Assembly: GCA_003250135.1 (NCBI GenBank)
Contig: QKHF01000055.1
Span: forward strand, 1 to 7,146
Source of the DNA: Paracoccaceae bacterium
GTDB taxonomy: Bacteria > Pseudomonadota > Alphaproteobacteria > Rhodobacterales > Rhodobacteraceae
Length of the DNA: 7,146 nt
Reading direction: 5' to 3'
The notes beneath the pieces are model-generated. The model did no database searches. It was not told where the DNA came from and worked only from the letters and a program-made list of their open reading frames with translations. Shown here in pieces: positions 1 to 5,710 of this stretch (within the stretch, counting starts at the first letter, position 1; every line of letters begins with the position of its first letter). The position numbers and the translations under genes are program-made.

Positions 1-73
1 GGTAGGAGGCGCGAAACGGCGCCTCCAGCCGTTGGGCGATGTCGTCCGGTTCGTGGCTGTGCTCGTTGGGCAT
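1..73 (-). CDS. N-terminus of a gene running off the left edge (possible VIT1/CCC1-family transporter)
   Basis: An ATG at 73-71 opens a minus-strand frame with no stop to the window edge, giving 24 residues that begin MPNEHSHEPDDIAQRL and continue EAPFRASY. It starts 8 bases after the stop of the MotB-like gene. A GAGG Shine-Dalgarno, whose GAG overlaps the upstream TGA, sits 6 bases before the ATG, so the gene is probably the next member of that operon. The His/Glu/Asp-rich start followed by an 'xxIAxRLxxxxRASY' pattern resembles, from memory, the N-termini of alphaproteobacterial VIT1/CCC1-family iron/manganese transporters, just before the first membrane helix. No membrane segment or diagnostic motif lies inside the window, so that name is only a guess. 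The reading frame itself is fairly secure. Confidence 0.5.
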   Translation of the reverse strand, partial: MPNEHSHEPDDIAQRLEAPFRASY

Positions 74-81
74 CGCGCGCC

Positions 82-1548
82 TCAGCGCTCCGTAAACTTG
101 ATCTCGATCCGGCGGTTGCGGGCGTAGGCCTCTTCGGTGTCGCCATTGTCGATCGGCTGGAACTCGCCGAAACCCGCGGCGGCCAACCGGTCAGGCGGGA
201 TACGCTCGGCGCCGACCAGATAGCGCACCACCGACAGCGCGCGCGCCTGGCTCAGTTCCCAGTTGTCCTCGAAGCGCCCGCCGGTGACCGGGCGACTGTC
301 GGTGTGCCCGTCGATGCGCAGAATCCAGTCGATCTCGGGCGGGATCTCGGCCGCCACCTCGCGCACCGCAGCGGCGAGTTTAGACAGCTCGATCCGACCC
401 TCGTAGCCGAGCTGGGCCGAGCCCGAGGCGAACAGAACCTCGGACTGGAACACGAACCGGTCTCCAACGATGCGGATATCCTCGCGGTCGCCCAGAATCT
501 CCCGCATCCGGCCGAAGAACTCGGATCGGTCCAGCTCGGTCTTCTCCTTGGCCAGCCGTTCCGCCTCGCGCGCCAGCGCCGAGTTGAGCTGCCGCCCAAG
601 GTCGGCGATCTGGATATTGGCATCGCGGTCGCGCTCATCGGCGAGGTTCAGCTGGCTTTGCAAAGAGCCGATCTTCTGACGCAGCTCCGTGACCTGCTGG
701 TTCAACAGCGTCACCTCGCGCTGGGCCTTGGCGCTGGTCTCGCTGACTTTCGCCAGTTCGGATTTGGCCTGCGCCAACAGCGCCGCGTCGCGCTCCTCCG
801 CGGTCAGTTTCGTATCCAACGCCGCCGCCAGCGCCTGCTGCGACGCCTCCGCCGCGGCCAGAAGGGTCAGCGTCTCCTCCGCCTCGCGCCGTTTTTCCTC
901 CAGCGTCAGGGTGAGCGCGGTCAGCTCCGCATCGGCATTCGCCAGCCGCTTGCGCAACGCTTCGGCGGCGGCGGCCTCGGCGAGGCGCGCCGCCTCGGCA
1001 TCGCTCAGCGCCGTGGCGCCAGCTTCGGCCTCGGCCTTCATCTCCGCGATCAGCGCCTCCAGCGCCTCGCGCTTCGCCGCGGCCAACCGGGCGGCCTCCG
1101 CCTGCGCGTCGACCTCGTCCCGCATTTCGGCCAGGGCCAGATTCAGCGCCTCCTTCTCCGACAGCTCGCGGGCGTTGGCCGCTTCAAGCTCCGAGACGCG
1201 GGCGTTCAGCCCCTCGCGCTCGTCGCTGAGGGCGGCGACAAGGGCGGCGTAGCGGCGGATCTCTTCCTCGCCCGCGTCGACCTCTAGGTTCAGCCGGGCG
1301 ACCTCCTGATCCAGTTTGGCGGCGCGGTCCTTCTCCAGCGCCAGTACGTCGCCAAGCTGGGCGAGTTCGCCGGACAGCTGGTCCAGCTGCCGGTTCTTGC
1401 CGCTGAGCTGCTCCTTCAGCACGAACTGCATGATCATGAAGATCGAGAGCACGAAGATCATGACCAGCAAGAGCGCGGTCATCGCGTCGACGAAGCCCGG
1501 CCAGATATTCGCCTGGAATCTTTCCCCGCTGCGTCGTCTGAGGGCCAT
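82..1548 (-). CDS. MotB/OmpA-family peptidoglycan-binding protein with long periplasmic coiled coil
   Basis: This 488-residue protein has three parts. Residues 1-15 are short, basic and cytoplasmic. One membrane helix spans about 16-43 and contains Asp21 in the WPGFVDAMTALL context, the place of the ion-binding aspartate of MotB/ExbD/TolR stator subunits. Residues ~45-345 are an Ala/Glu/Leu/Arg-rich coiled coil. Residues ~355-488 are an OmpA-like domain with DGHTD (413-417), NWELSQARA (429-437), GFGE (459-462) and RNRRIEI (477-483), the family's peptidoglycan-contact motifs. It should anchor to the cell wall and pair with the MotA/ExbB-like protein encoded 9 bases upstream. Flagellar MotB is usually about 300 residues, so the coiled coil makes this one much longer. 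AGGGG, overlapping the upstream TAG stop and 6 bases from the ATG, supports the start. A flagellar role is unlikely because no flagellar gene is nearby. The actual process it powers is unknown. Confidence 0.88.
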   Translation of the reverse strand: MALRRRSGERFQANIWPGFVDAMTALLLVMIFVLSIFMIMQFVLKEQLSGKNRQLDQLSGELAQLGDVLALEKDRAAKLDQEVARLNLEVDAGEEEIRRYAALVAALSDEREGLNARVSELEAANARELSEKEALNLALAEMRDEVDAQAEAARLAAAKREALEALIAEMKAEAEAGATALSDAEAARLAEAAAAEALRKRLANADAELTALTLTLEEKRREAEETLTLLAAAEASQQALAAALDTKLTAEERDAALLAQAKSELAKVSETSAKAQREVTLLNQQVTELRQKIGSLQSQLNLADERDRDANIQIADLGRQLNSALAREAERLAKEKTELDRSEFFGRMREILGDREDIRIVGDRFVFQSEVLFASGSAQLGYEGRIELSKLAAAVREVAAEIPPEIDWILRIDGHTDSRPVTGGRFEDNWELSQARALSVVRYLVGAERIPPDRLAAAGFGEFQPIDNGDTEEAYARNRRIEIKFTER

Positions 1549-1557
1549 GGCGCGCCC

Positions 1558-2826
1558 CTAGCGCGCCCGGTCGGCGGTGATCGCCTCGGCCAGATGGCGC
1601 AGTTCCGAGCGCAACTCGGCTATGGTGTCGGCCCGCCCGGCGGTCAGCTCTTCAAGGACGCGCAGCAGTTGCAGGTCCAGCGACCGGATTCGCTTGCGCG
1701 TCTCCTCATCCATGCCGGCGCCGCCCGGCCCGCCCGTCCGCTCGCGCTCGAGCGCCGCCAGCAGGCGCTCCTGCCCGGCGGCGATGCGCTCCAGCGCCTG
1801 CCGTTCGCGCGCCTCCGTGTCCGTGCGGTCCTTCGACAGCGCGCCGAGCACGCTTTCCTGGGCCGCGGCGATCCGCGCCAATGCCTGATCGTCCCGGCTC
1901 CGCGCGCTTTCAAGATGCGCCAGCATCGCCTGTTGCGCGCCGGCCAGCCCGTCGAGCGTCTCCTTCAGAGTCTCGGAGGAAGCCCCGCCCTCGCGTTCGG
2001 CGAGGCCGCGCAGCATCTGGCCCACATCCGCCATCTGCTGGGCGTTCTTCTCCAGCAGGGCCGACAGGTACGCGCCGCCGACGCCTTCTCCCTCGCCGCC
2101 CGAGATGAGCTTGGTGATTGAGGACAGCCACACCTCCAGCTCACGATAGAAGCGGTTCTGGGCGTGGCCCGCGAACAGCTCCAGAAGTCCCACCACCAGC
2201 GATCCGGCGAGGCCCAGCAGCGATGAGGCGAAGGCGGTGCCCATGCCGGCCAGCTGGTCGTCCAGCCCGTCCAGCAGCCGGCCGAAGACGGCCGCGCCTT
2301 CCTCGCCCTCCTGAGGGGCGAGGTTGCGGATGGTCTCGACGACGGCCGGGACGGTGTTCGCCAATCCCCAGAACGTGCCCAGAAGGCCGAGGAAGATCAG
2401 CAGGTTGACGATATAGCGGGTGACGTCGCGCGTCTCGTCCAGCCGGGTCGCCACCGTGTCGAGGATCGACCGGGTGGAGACCGCGGTCAGCGCCTTGCGC
2501 GCCCGCGGATCGCGCAACAGCGCGGAAAGCGAGGCCAGCAGGGTCGGCGGCTTGACGAATTCGTGACCTGGCCGGTCGATGGCGAACGCCTCCAGCCAGC
2601 TGACCGCGCCGTAAAGCTGGAACACCTGCGCGAAGGTCAGCAGGACGCCGATCACGAACACGAAGGCGATGCCGCCGTTCAGGTAGGGATTGGCCCAGAA
2701 GACATTTTCGATAGGGCGATAGAGCAGGTATCCGGCGGCGCCGACCAGCGCCAGAAACCCGACCATGAAGACGATCGCCCGGATCGGCTTGGAAAATTCG
2801 ACCGGCCGGTCCTGTTCCAGAGACAT
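1558..2826 (-). CDS. MotA/TolQ/ExbB-family proton-channel protein with long C-terminal coiled-coil tail
   Basis: This 422-residue inner-membrane protein has four predicted helices at about 15-36, 50-72, 137-159 and 195-219. The last two carry the MotA/ExbB signature: IFLGLLGTFWGLANTV (144-159) and, after a loop, MGTAFASSLLGLAGSLVVGLLE (split at 195-216). This arrangement forms the ion path together with the Asp of a MotB/ExbD-type partner, which is the next gene, 9 bases downstream. Residues ~225-422 are a cytoplasmic, Ala/Glu/Arg-rich coiled-coil tail that MotA, TolQ and ExbB normally lack. It contains three related units near 291-310, 315-334 and 344-363. A 110-base gap separates the gene from the phosphatase gene, and a candidate promoter lies there. 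The Shine-Dalgarno is poor, with AGGGG only one base from the ATG. The start was kept because no better one precedes the first helix. ZorA of Zorya defence has a similar shape, but no ZorC/D/E gene is present. Confidence 0.88.
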   Translation of the reverse strand: MSLEQDRPVEFSKPIRAIVFMVGFLALVGAAGYLLYRPIENVFWANPYLNGGIAFVFVIGVLLTFAQVFQLYGAVSWLEAFAIDRPGHEFVKPPTLLASLSALLRDPRARKALTAVSTRSILDTVATRLDETRDVTRYIVNLLIFLGLLGTFWGLANTVPAVVETIRNLAPQEGEEGAAVFGRLLDGLDDQLAGMGTAFASSLLGLAGSLVVGLLELFAGHAQNRFYRELEVWLSSITKLISGGEGEGVGGAYLSALLEKNAQQMADVGQMLRGLAEREGGASSETLKETLDGLAGAQQAMLAHLESARSRDDQALARIAAAQESVLGALSKDRTDTEARERQALERIAAGQERLLAALERERTGGPGGAGMDEETRKRIRSLDLQLLRVLEELTAGRADTIAELRSELRHLAEAITADRAR

Positions 2827-2875
2827 GCCCCTGCGCCCGTTGCCCCGCGCGCGCTCTGGCGGCGCGCCCGACGGC

Positions 2876-2904
2876 AGCCTAGCGCAAGGGGACTCCGACG
2901 TTAA
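2876..2904 (-). promoter_or_regulatory. Candidate sigma-70-type promoter for the MotA/MotB-like pair
   Basis: On the minus strand, TTAACG (2904-2899) is followed after exactly 17 bases by TAGGCT (2881-2876), about 50 bases before the ATG at 2826. The matches to the consensus are moderate (4/6 and 3/6). The position, within the only sizeable gap of this gene series, makes it plausible. It would let the channel pair be transcribed apart from efp and the phosphatase gene. Confidence 0.35.
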
Positions 2905-2936
2905 GCGATTGTTGCGGCGGCGAAAGGGCGCCGGGG

Positions 2937-3731
2937 TCAGGCGCCGCGGATCAGCCCGGCCAGCGTCTCGTGAATCTGGCTGTTCGTGGCGAGCACCGAG
3001 CCGGTCTTCAGCGGGTCGTCGCCGCCGTCCAGCTCGCTGATCAGGCCGCCCGCCTCTTTCACCAGAAGCACCCCTGCGGCGATGTCCCAGGGCTTCAGGC
3101 TCGCCTCCCAGAACCCGTCATAGCGGCCCGCGGCCACATAGGCGAGGTCCAGCGAAGCGGCGCCCCAGCGCCGCACGCCCGCGGTGCGCGGCATGGTCTG
3201 CGCCAGCTCGCGCATCATGCGCGGCAGGTCGGCGGAGCGGTGGCCGAAGGGAATGCCGGTCGCCAGCAGCACCTCGGTCATCTCGCGCCGGTTCGAGACG
3301 CGCAGGCGGCGATCGTTCAGCCAGGCGCCGGCGCCCTTCTCGGCGGTGAACATCTCGTCCTTGGCCGGGTCGTAGATCACCGCCGAGACGATCTCGCTCT
3401 TGTGCTCCAGAGCGACCGAGATCGCCCAGTGCGGCAGCCCGTGCAGGAAGTTGGTGGTGCCGTCCAGCGGGTCGACGATCCAGCGGCGGGTCGGGTCCGC
3501 GCCCTCGACCGGGTCGGTCTCCTCGCCCAGCCAGCCGTAATTCGGCCGCGCCTCCATCAGTTCGGCGCGCAGGGTCTTTTCCGCCTTCACATCGGCGCGG
3601 GAGACAAAATCGCCGGCGCTCTTGGCGGCGACCTGCAGGTTCTCCACCTCGCCGAAATCGCGCACGAGGCCGCGGGCCGCCTTGCGGACGGCCTTGATCA
3701 TGATGTTGAGATTGGCGGAGGCGGTGGACAT
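2937..3731 (-). CDS. suhB: Inositol-monophosphatase-family protein (SuhB-like)
   Basis: This 264-residue protein has the full-length size of the family (E. coli SuhB is about 267). Mg2+-dependent members hydrolyse inositol monophosphates and similar sugar phosphates in the cytoplasm; SuhB also acts in rRNA transcription antitermination in E. coli. All metal-site motifs are present: GEE at 69-71, DPLDGT at 87-92 (Asp87, Asp90, Thr92) followed by NFLHGLPHWAISVAL, and WDIAAG at 215-220 (Asp216). The start is supported by SANLNIMIKAVRKAAR at residues 5-20, which resembles the usual start of Rhodobacterales homologues, although the Shine-Dalgarno is weak. A second Met at residue 11 is less likely. 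The gene starts 11 bases after the efp stop, so the two are very likely co-transcribed. The family call is firm; the true substrate, or a CysQ- or histidinol-phosphatase-like role, cannot be settled from sequence. Confidence 0.93.
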   Translation of the reverse strand: MSTASANLNIMIKAVRKAARGLVRDFGEVENLQVAAKSAGDFVSRADVKAEKTLRAELMEARPNYGWLGEETDPVEGADPTRRWIVDPLDGTTNFLHGLPHWAISVALEHKSEIVSAVIYDPAKDEMFTAEKGAGAWLNDRRLRVSNRREMTEVLLATGIPFGHRSADLPRMMRELAQTMPRTAGVRRWGAASLDLAYVAAGRYDGFWEASLKPWDIAAGVLLVKEAGGLISELDGGDDPLKTGSVLATNSQIHETLAGLIRGA

Positions 3732-3742
3732 GTCAGTGCGGC

Positions 3743-4306
3743 TCAGGCGCGCTCGACATATTCGAAGGTCTCGGTGTTCACGACGATGGCCTCGCCGGTT
3801 CCCACGAAGGGCGGCACCATGACCCGGACGCCATTGTCCAGCACCGCCGGCTTGTAGGAGTTCGCCGCTGTCTGACCCTTCACCACCGGCTCGGTCTCCT
3901 CGATCGTGCAGGTGACCTTTTCCGGCAGCGTGAGGCTCAGCGCCTCGGTCTCGTAATACTCGATGGTGACCGTCATTCCGTCCTGCAGGAAGGGTCGGCG
4001 GTCGCCCAGAATGTCGGCCGGCAGCTCGATCTGCTCGAAGGTCTCGGAGTCCATGAACACCAGCATGTCGTCGCTCTGGTAGAGGAACTGCTGGTCCTTC
4101 TGCTCCAGCCGCACCTTCTCCACCTTGTCGGCCGAGCGAAACCGCTCATTGAGTTTCGAGCCGTTGCGCAGGTTCTTCAGCTCGACCTGAGCGAAGGCGC
4201 CGCCCTTGCCGGGCTTCACATGGCTGGTCTTCACGGCGACCCACAGGCCGTCATTGTGTTCAAGCACGTTGCCGGGCTTGATCTCGTTGCCGTTGATCTT
4301 GACCAT
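3743..4306 (-). CDS. efp: Elongation factor P
   Basis: EF-P binds ribosomes stalled at polyproline stretches, between the P and E sites, and promotes peptide-bond formation. The 187 residues match the family length of about 188. An N-terminal KOW-like domain carries KPGKGGAF at 31-38, placing Lys34 where E. coli EF-P is beta-lysylated. Two OB-type domains follow, and the C-terminal signature region runs from ~150 to the end (KPAVLDNGVRVMVPPFVGTG, then EAIVVNTETFEYVERA). NGNEIKPGNVLEHNDGLW at 6-23 is typical of alphaproteobacterial EF-P. GGTG, 5 bases before the ATG (GGTGAG at 4315-4310), serves as ribosome binding site. The gene is first in an operon with the phosphatase gene and has a good promoter about 50 bases upstream. 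Keeping Lys34 suggests modification by an EpmA/EpmB-type route, but those genes are not in the window. Confidence 0.98.
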   Translation of the reverse strand: MVKINGNEIKPGNVLEHNDGLWVAVKTSHVKPGKGGAFAQVELKNLRNGSKLNERFRSADKVEKVRLEQKDQQFLYQSDDMLVFMDSETFEQIELPADILGDRRPFLQDGMTVTIEYYETEALSLTLPEKVTCTIEETEPVVKGQTAANSYKPAVLDNGVRVMVPPFVGTGEAIVVNTETFEYVERA

Positions 4307-4356
4307 GGTCTCACCGGAGTTCTGGCGCGCTTCCGCGCGGATTTCGCGTCGCGCGC

Positions 4357-4385
4357 CCTATATCCGGGGCGAGGGGCGGAGGCAA
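4357..4385 (-). promoter_or_regulatory. Likely sigma-70-type promoter of efp
   Basis: Minus-strand TTGCCT (4385-4380), a 17-base spacer, then TATAGG (4362-4357): 4/6 matches in each box with ideal spacing. Transcription would start near 4350, leaving a leader of about 45 bases with the GGTGAG ribosome site at its end. This is the best promoter match in the window. Confidence 0.6.
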
Positions 4386-4425
4386 GGCGGAGCGGCGGCG
4401 CGGCCGAAAAGTCTCTGGCGGAATC

Positions 4426-4440
4426 GCCCGTTCTCCGGGC
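4426..4440. repeat. Small inverted repeat upstream of the DUF4157 gene
   Basis: GCCCG (4426-4430) and CGGGC (4436-4440) are perfect arms around a 5-base TTCTC loop, about 40 bases before the DUF4157 start. A short GAATCG direct repeat flanks the hairpin at 4421 and 4442. It could be an operator or a leader hairpin. Chance is also possible at this GC content, and no convincing plus-strand promoter was found near it. Confidence 0.25.
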
Positions 4441-4466
4441 AGAATCGGCGTCGAGGCGCCAAGCTT

Positions 4467-4471
4467 GGAGG
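4467..4471 (+). promoter_or_regulatory. Ribosome binding site that decides the DUF4157 start
   Basis: A perfect GGAGG lies 7 bases before the ATG at 4479 and only 4 bases before the in-frame GTG at 4476. The spacing favours the ATG, so the protein probably begins MAKEN rather than one residue earlier. Confidence 0.7.
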
Positions 4472-4478
4472 TTGAGTG

Positions 4479-4853
4479 ATGGCCAAGGAGAACGAGATTG
4501 TCGGCGCCGCCGCCAAGAAGGTTCAGGGCAAGAAGGCGAAGACGAAGCGCCTGAAGACCGAGCCGAAGGACACCACCGCCAAGCCGCTGGACCGGAAGAT
4601 TCGCGGCGCGCTTGAAGAGACGCTGAAAGCCGATCTGAAAAAGGTTCGGATTCACACCGGCGGCAATGTGGAGCAGGTGGCGCGCGAGTTGCGCGCGAAA
4701 GCTTTCACCATCGGCAACGACATTTACCTGGCGAAACCGGGCGACGCCAAGAACGTGAAGCTGCTGGCGCATGAAGTGATCCACGTGATGCAGCAGTCGA
4801 CCGGAGGGAAGATGCCCAAGGCCAAGAAGGGCAAGGTGCTGGTCAGCAAGTAG
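4479..4853 (+). CDS. Small stand-alone DUF4157 protein with HExxH motif and lysine-rich tails
   Basis: From the ATG at 4479 the protein has 124 residues. Residues ~36-106 match the DUF4157 pattern: PLD near 36-38, a KVRIHTG element at 55-61, AKAFTIGNDIYLA at 73-85, and LLAHEVIHVMQQ at 95-106. The last contains HEVIH (98-102), a zinc-metallopeptidase-like HExxH. Nearly all of the protein is this one domain. The flanks are short basic tails: residues 13-30 are rich in Lys/Arg, and the C-terminus has MPKAKKGKV. About 24 Lys and 6 Arg stand against 13 Asp/Glu. It has no Cys, signal peptide or membrane segment, so it should be cytoplasmic unless loaded into a secretion machine. DUF4157 is known mainly from larger proteins linked to extracellular contractile injection systems, but no such structural gene is here. 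Peptidase activity is unproven. The family call is strong; the function is unknown. Confidence 0.88.
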   Translation: MAKENEIVGAAAKKVQGKKAKTKRLKTEPKDTTAKPLDRKIRGALEETLKADLKKVRIHTGGNVEQVARELRAKAFTIGNDIYLAKPGDAKNVKLLAHEVIHVMQQSTGGKMPKAKKGKVLVSK

Positions 4854-4864
4854 GTAGGGGAAAG

Positions 4865-4887
4865 GCGCGCCGCGCTCGGCGGCGCGC
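4865..4887. terminator. GC-rich hairpin between convergent genes, possible bidirectional terminator
   Basis: A perfect 9-bp stem (4865-4873 with 4879-4887, arms GCGCGCCGC and GCGGCGCGC) closes a 5-base loop. It begins 11 bases after the DUF4157 stop and lies 23 bases beyond the peroxiredoxin stop. The position suits a shared terminator. Neither side has a real T-tract: GGTTC follows on plus, and CCTTTCCCC follows on minus. Intrinsic termination would therefore be weak, or the stem may only protect mRNA ends. Confidence 0.45.
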
Positions 4888-4910
4888 GGTTCAGGAGCGA
4901 TGCGCCGGGA

Positions 4911-5573
4911 TCACCCCACAGGCGACGGCACGATCCGCACGTAGGGCACCGGCGATTTCCAGCCTTGCGGATAGCGCTTCTCGGCCTCTTCGTTGGAAAC
5001 CGCGGGCACGATGATGCAGTCCTCGCCCTTCTTCCAGTTCACGGGGGTGGCGAGTTGGTGCTGCGCTGTCAGTTGGCAGGAATCGAGCACCCGCAGCACT
5101 TCGTCGAAATTGCGCCCGGTGCTCATCGGATAGGTCAGTGAAAGCTTGATCTTCTTGTCCGGTCCGATCAGGAACACGGTGCGCACCGTGGCGTTGTCCA
5201 TCGGCGTGCGCCCTTCGGAGGTCTCGCCCGCATCCGCCGGCAGCATCTCGTAGAGCTTGGCGACGGCGAGAGTCGGGTCGCCGATCATCGGGTAGTTCGG
5301 CGAATGGCCGGTGACCGTCTCGATATCGGCTTTCCACTTGTTATGGTTCTCAACCGGATCGACGCTGATGCCGATGATCTTGCAGTTCCGCTTGTCGAAC
5401 TCATCTCCAAGGCTGGCCATATAGCCGAGCTCGGTGGTGCAGACCGGCGTGAAATCCTTGGGGTGAGAGAACAGGATCGCCCAGCCGTCGCCGATCCAGT
5501 CATGGAAATGGATGGTCCCTTCCGTGGTCTCGGCGGTGAAATCGGGCGCGGTGTCGTTGATGCGCAATGTCAT
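4911..5573 (-). CDS. 1-Cys (Prx6-type) peroxiredoxin
   Basis: This 220-residue thiol peroxidase reduces hydrogen peroxide and organic hydroperoxides in the cytoplasm. The peroxidatic site FTPVCTTEL (41-49) gives Cys45 with Thr42, and the conserved Arg is Arg131 in ATVRTVFLIGP. HPKDFTPVCTTE, IGISVDPVENHNKW (67-80) and PMIGDP (95-100) are Prx6 signatures. The C-terminal extension with TPVNWKKGEDCIIVP (176-190) and YPQGWKSP (201-208) also fits Prx6 rather than AhpC. Further cysteines are Cys64, Cys166 and Cys186; whether any acts as a resolving thiol is unknown. The frame stays open upstream to 5975, but the true start is the ATG at 5573: MTLRINDTAPDF is the normal family N-terminus, and GGGAG (5585-5581) sits 7 bases before it. 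The longer reading would overlap the DUF2938 gene on the same strand. The gene is convergent with the DUF4157 gene. Confidence 0.95.
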   Translation of the reverse strand: MTLRINDTAPDFTAETTEGTIHFHDWIGDGWAILFSHPKDFTPVCTTELGYMASLGDEFDKRNCKIIGISVDPVENHNKWKADIETVTGHSPNYPMIGDPTLAVAKLYEMLPADAGETSEGRTPMDNATVRTVFLIGPDKKIKLSLTYPMSTGRNFDEVLRVLDSCQLTAQHQLATPVNWKKGEDCIIVPAVSNEEAEKRYPQGWKSPVPYVRIVPSPVG

Positions 5574-5635
5574 GTCTCTTCTCCCTGAGTTGTTGGGTGC
5601 TTGGGGCGAGGGACGGATCCGAGTCGCTCGCGCGC

Positions 5636-5644
5636 AATCTAACA
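5636..5644 (-). promoter_or_regulatory. Possible extended -10 promoter element for the peroxiredoxin gene
   Basis: Minus-strand TGTTAGATT fits the extended -10 form TG-N-TAnnnT, about 65 bases before the ATG at 5573. No credible -35 box lies 17 bases upstream. A 10-base palindrome, GCGCCGGCGC at 5662-5671, lies just beyond it; it may be a regulator site, part of transcription termination of the upstream gene, or chance. The 137-base gap otherwise shows nothing recognisable. Confidence 0.28.
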
Positions 5645-5710
5645 GCATCGTCCCCCGCCGAGCGCCGGCGCACGGGATCGTGAACGCGCTGAGGGAGTCG
5701 CGCCGGCCCT

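Noticed and set aside
304..1287. Long plus-strand open frame (327 codons) opposite the MotB-like gene
   Set aside because: It is an antisense shadow produced by GC-rich codon use in the coiled-coil region. It has low-complexity Arg/Leu/Gln composition, no known motif, and a convincing gene on the other strand.
82..2826. Zorya-type (ZorA/ZorB) anti-phage defence locus
   Set aside because: Only the general MotA/MotB shape fits. No ZorC, ZorD helicase or ZorE nuclease gene is present in the visible sequence, and the upstream neighbours are efp and a SuhB-like gene. The gene after the pair is mostly outside the window, so the rejection is firm for what is visible only.
2915..2935. CGGCG-6-CGCCG hairpin after the phosphatase gene as a terminator
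   Set aside because: The stem has only 5 bp and no T-tract follows; such arms are common by chance at this GC content.
2970..3857. Plus-strand open frame opposite the phosphatase gene and the end of efp
   Set aside because: It spans two well-recognised minus-strand genes in antisense, and its sequence resembles no known family.
4311..4784. Minus-strand open frame opposite the DUF4157 gene
   Set aside because: It would run through the efp promoter and has no recognisable motif. The plus strand carries a perfect ribosome site and a clear DUF4157 pattern.
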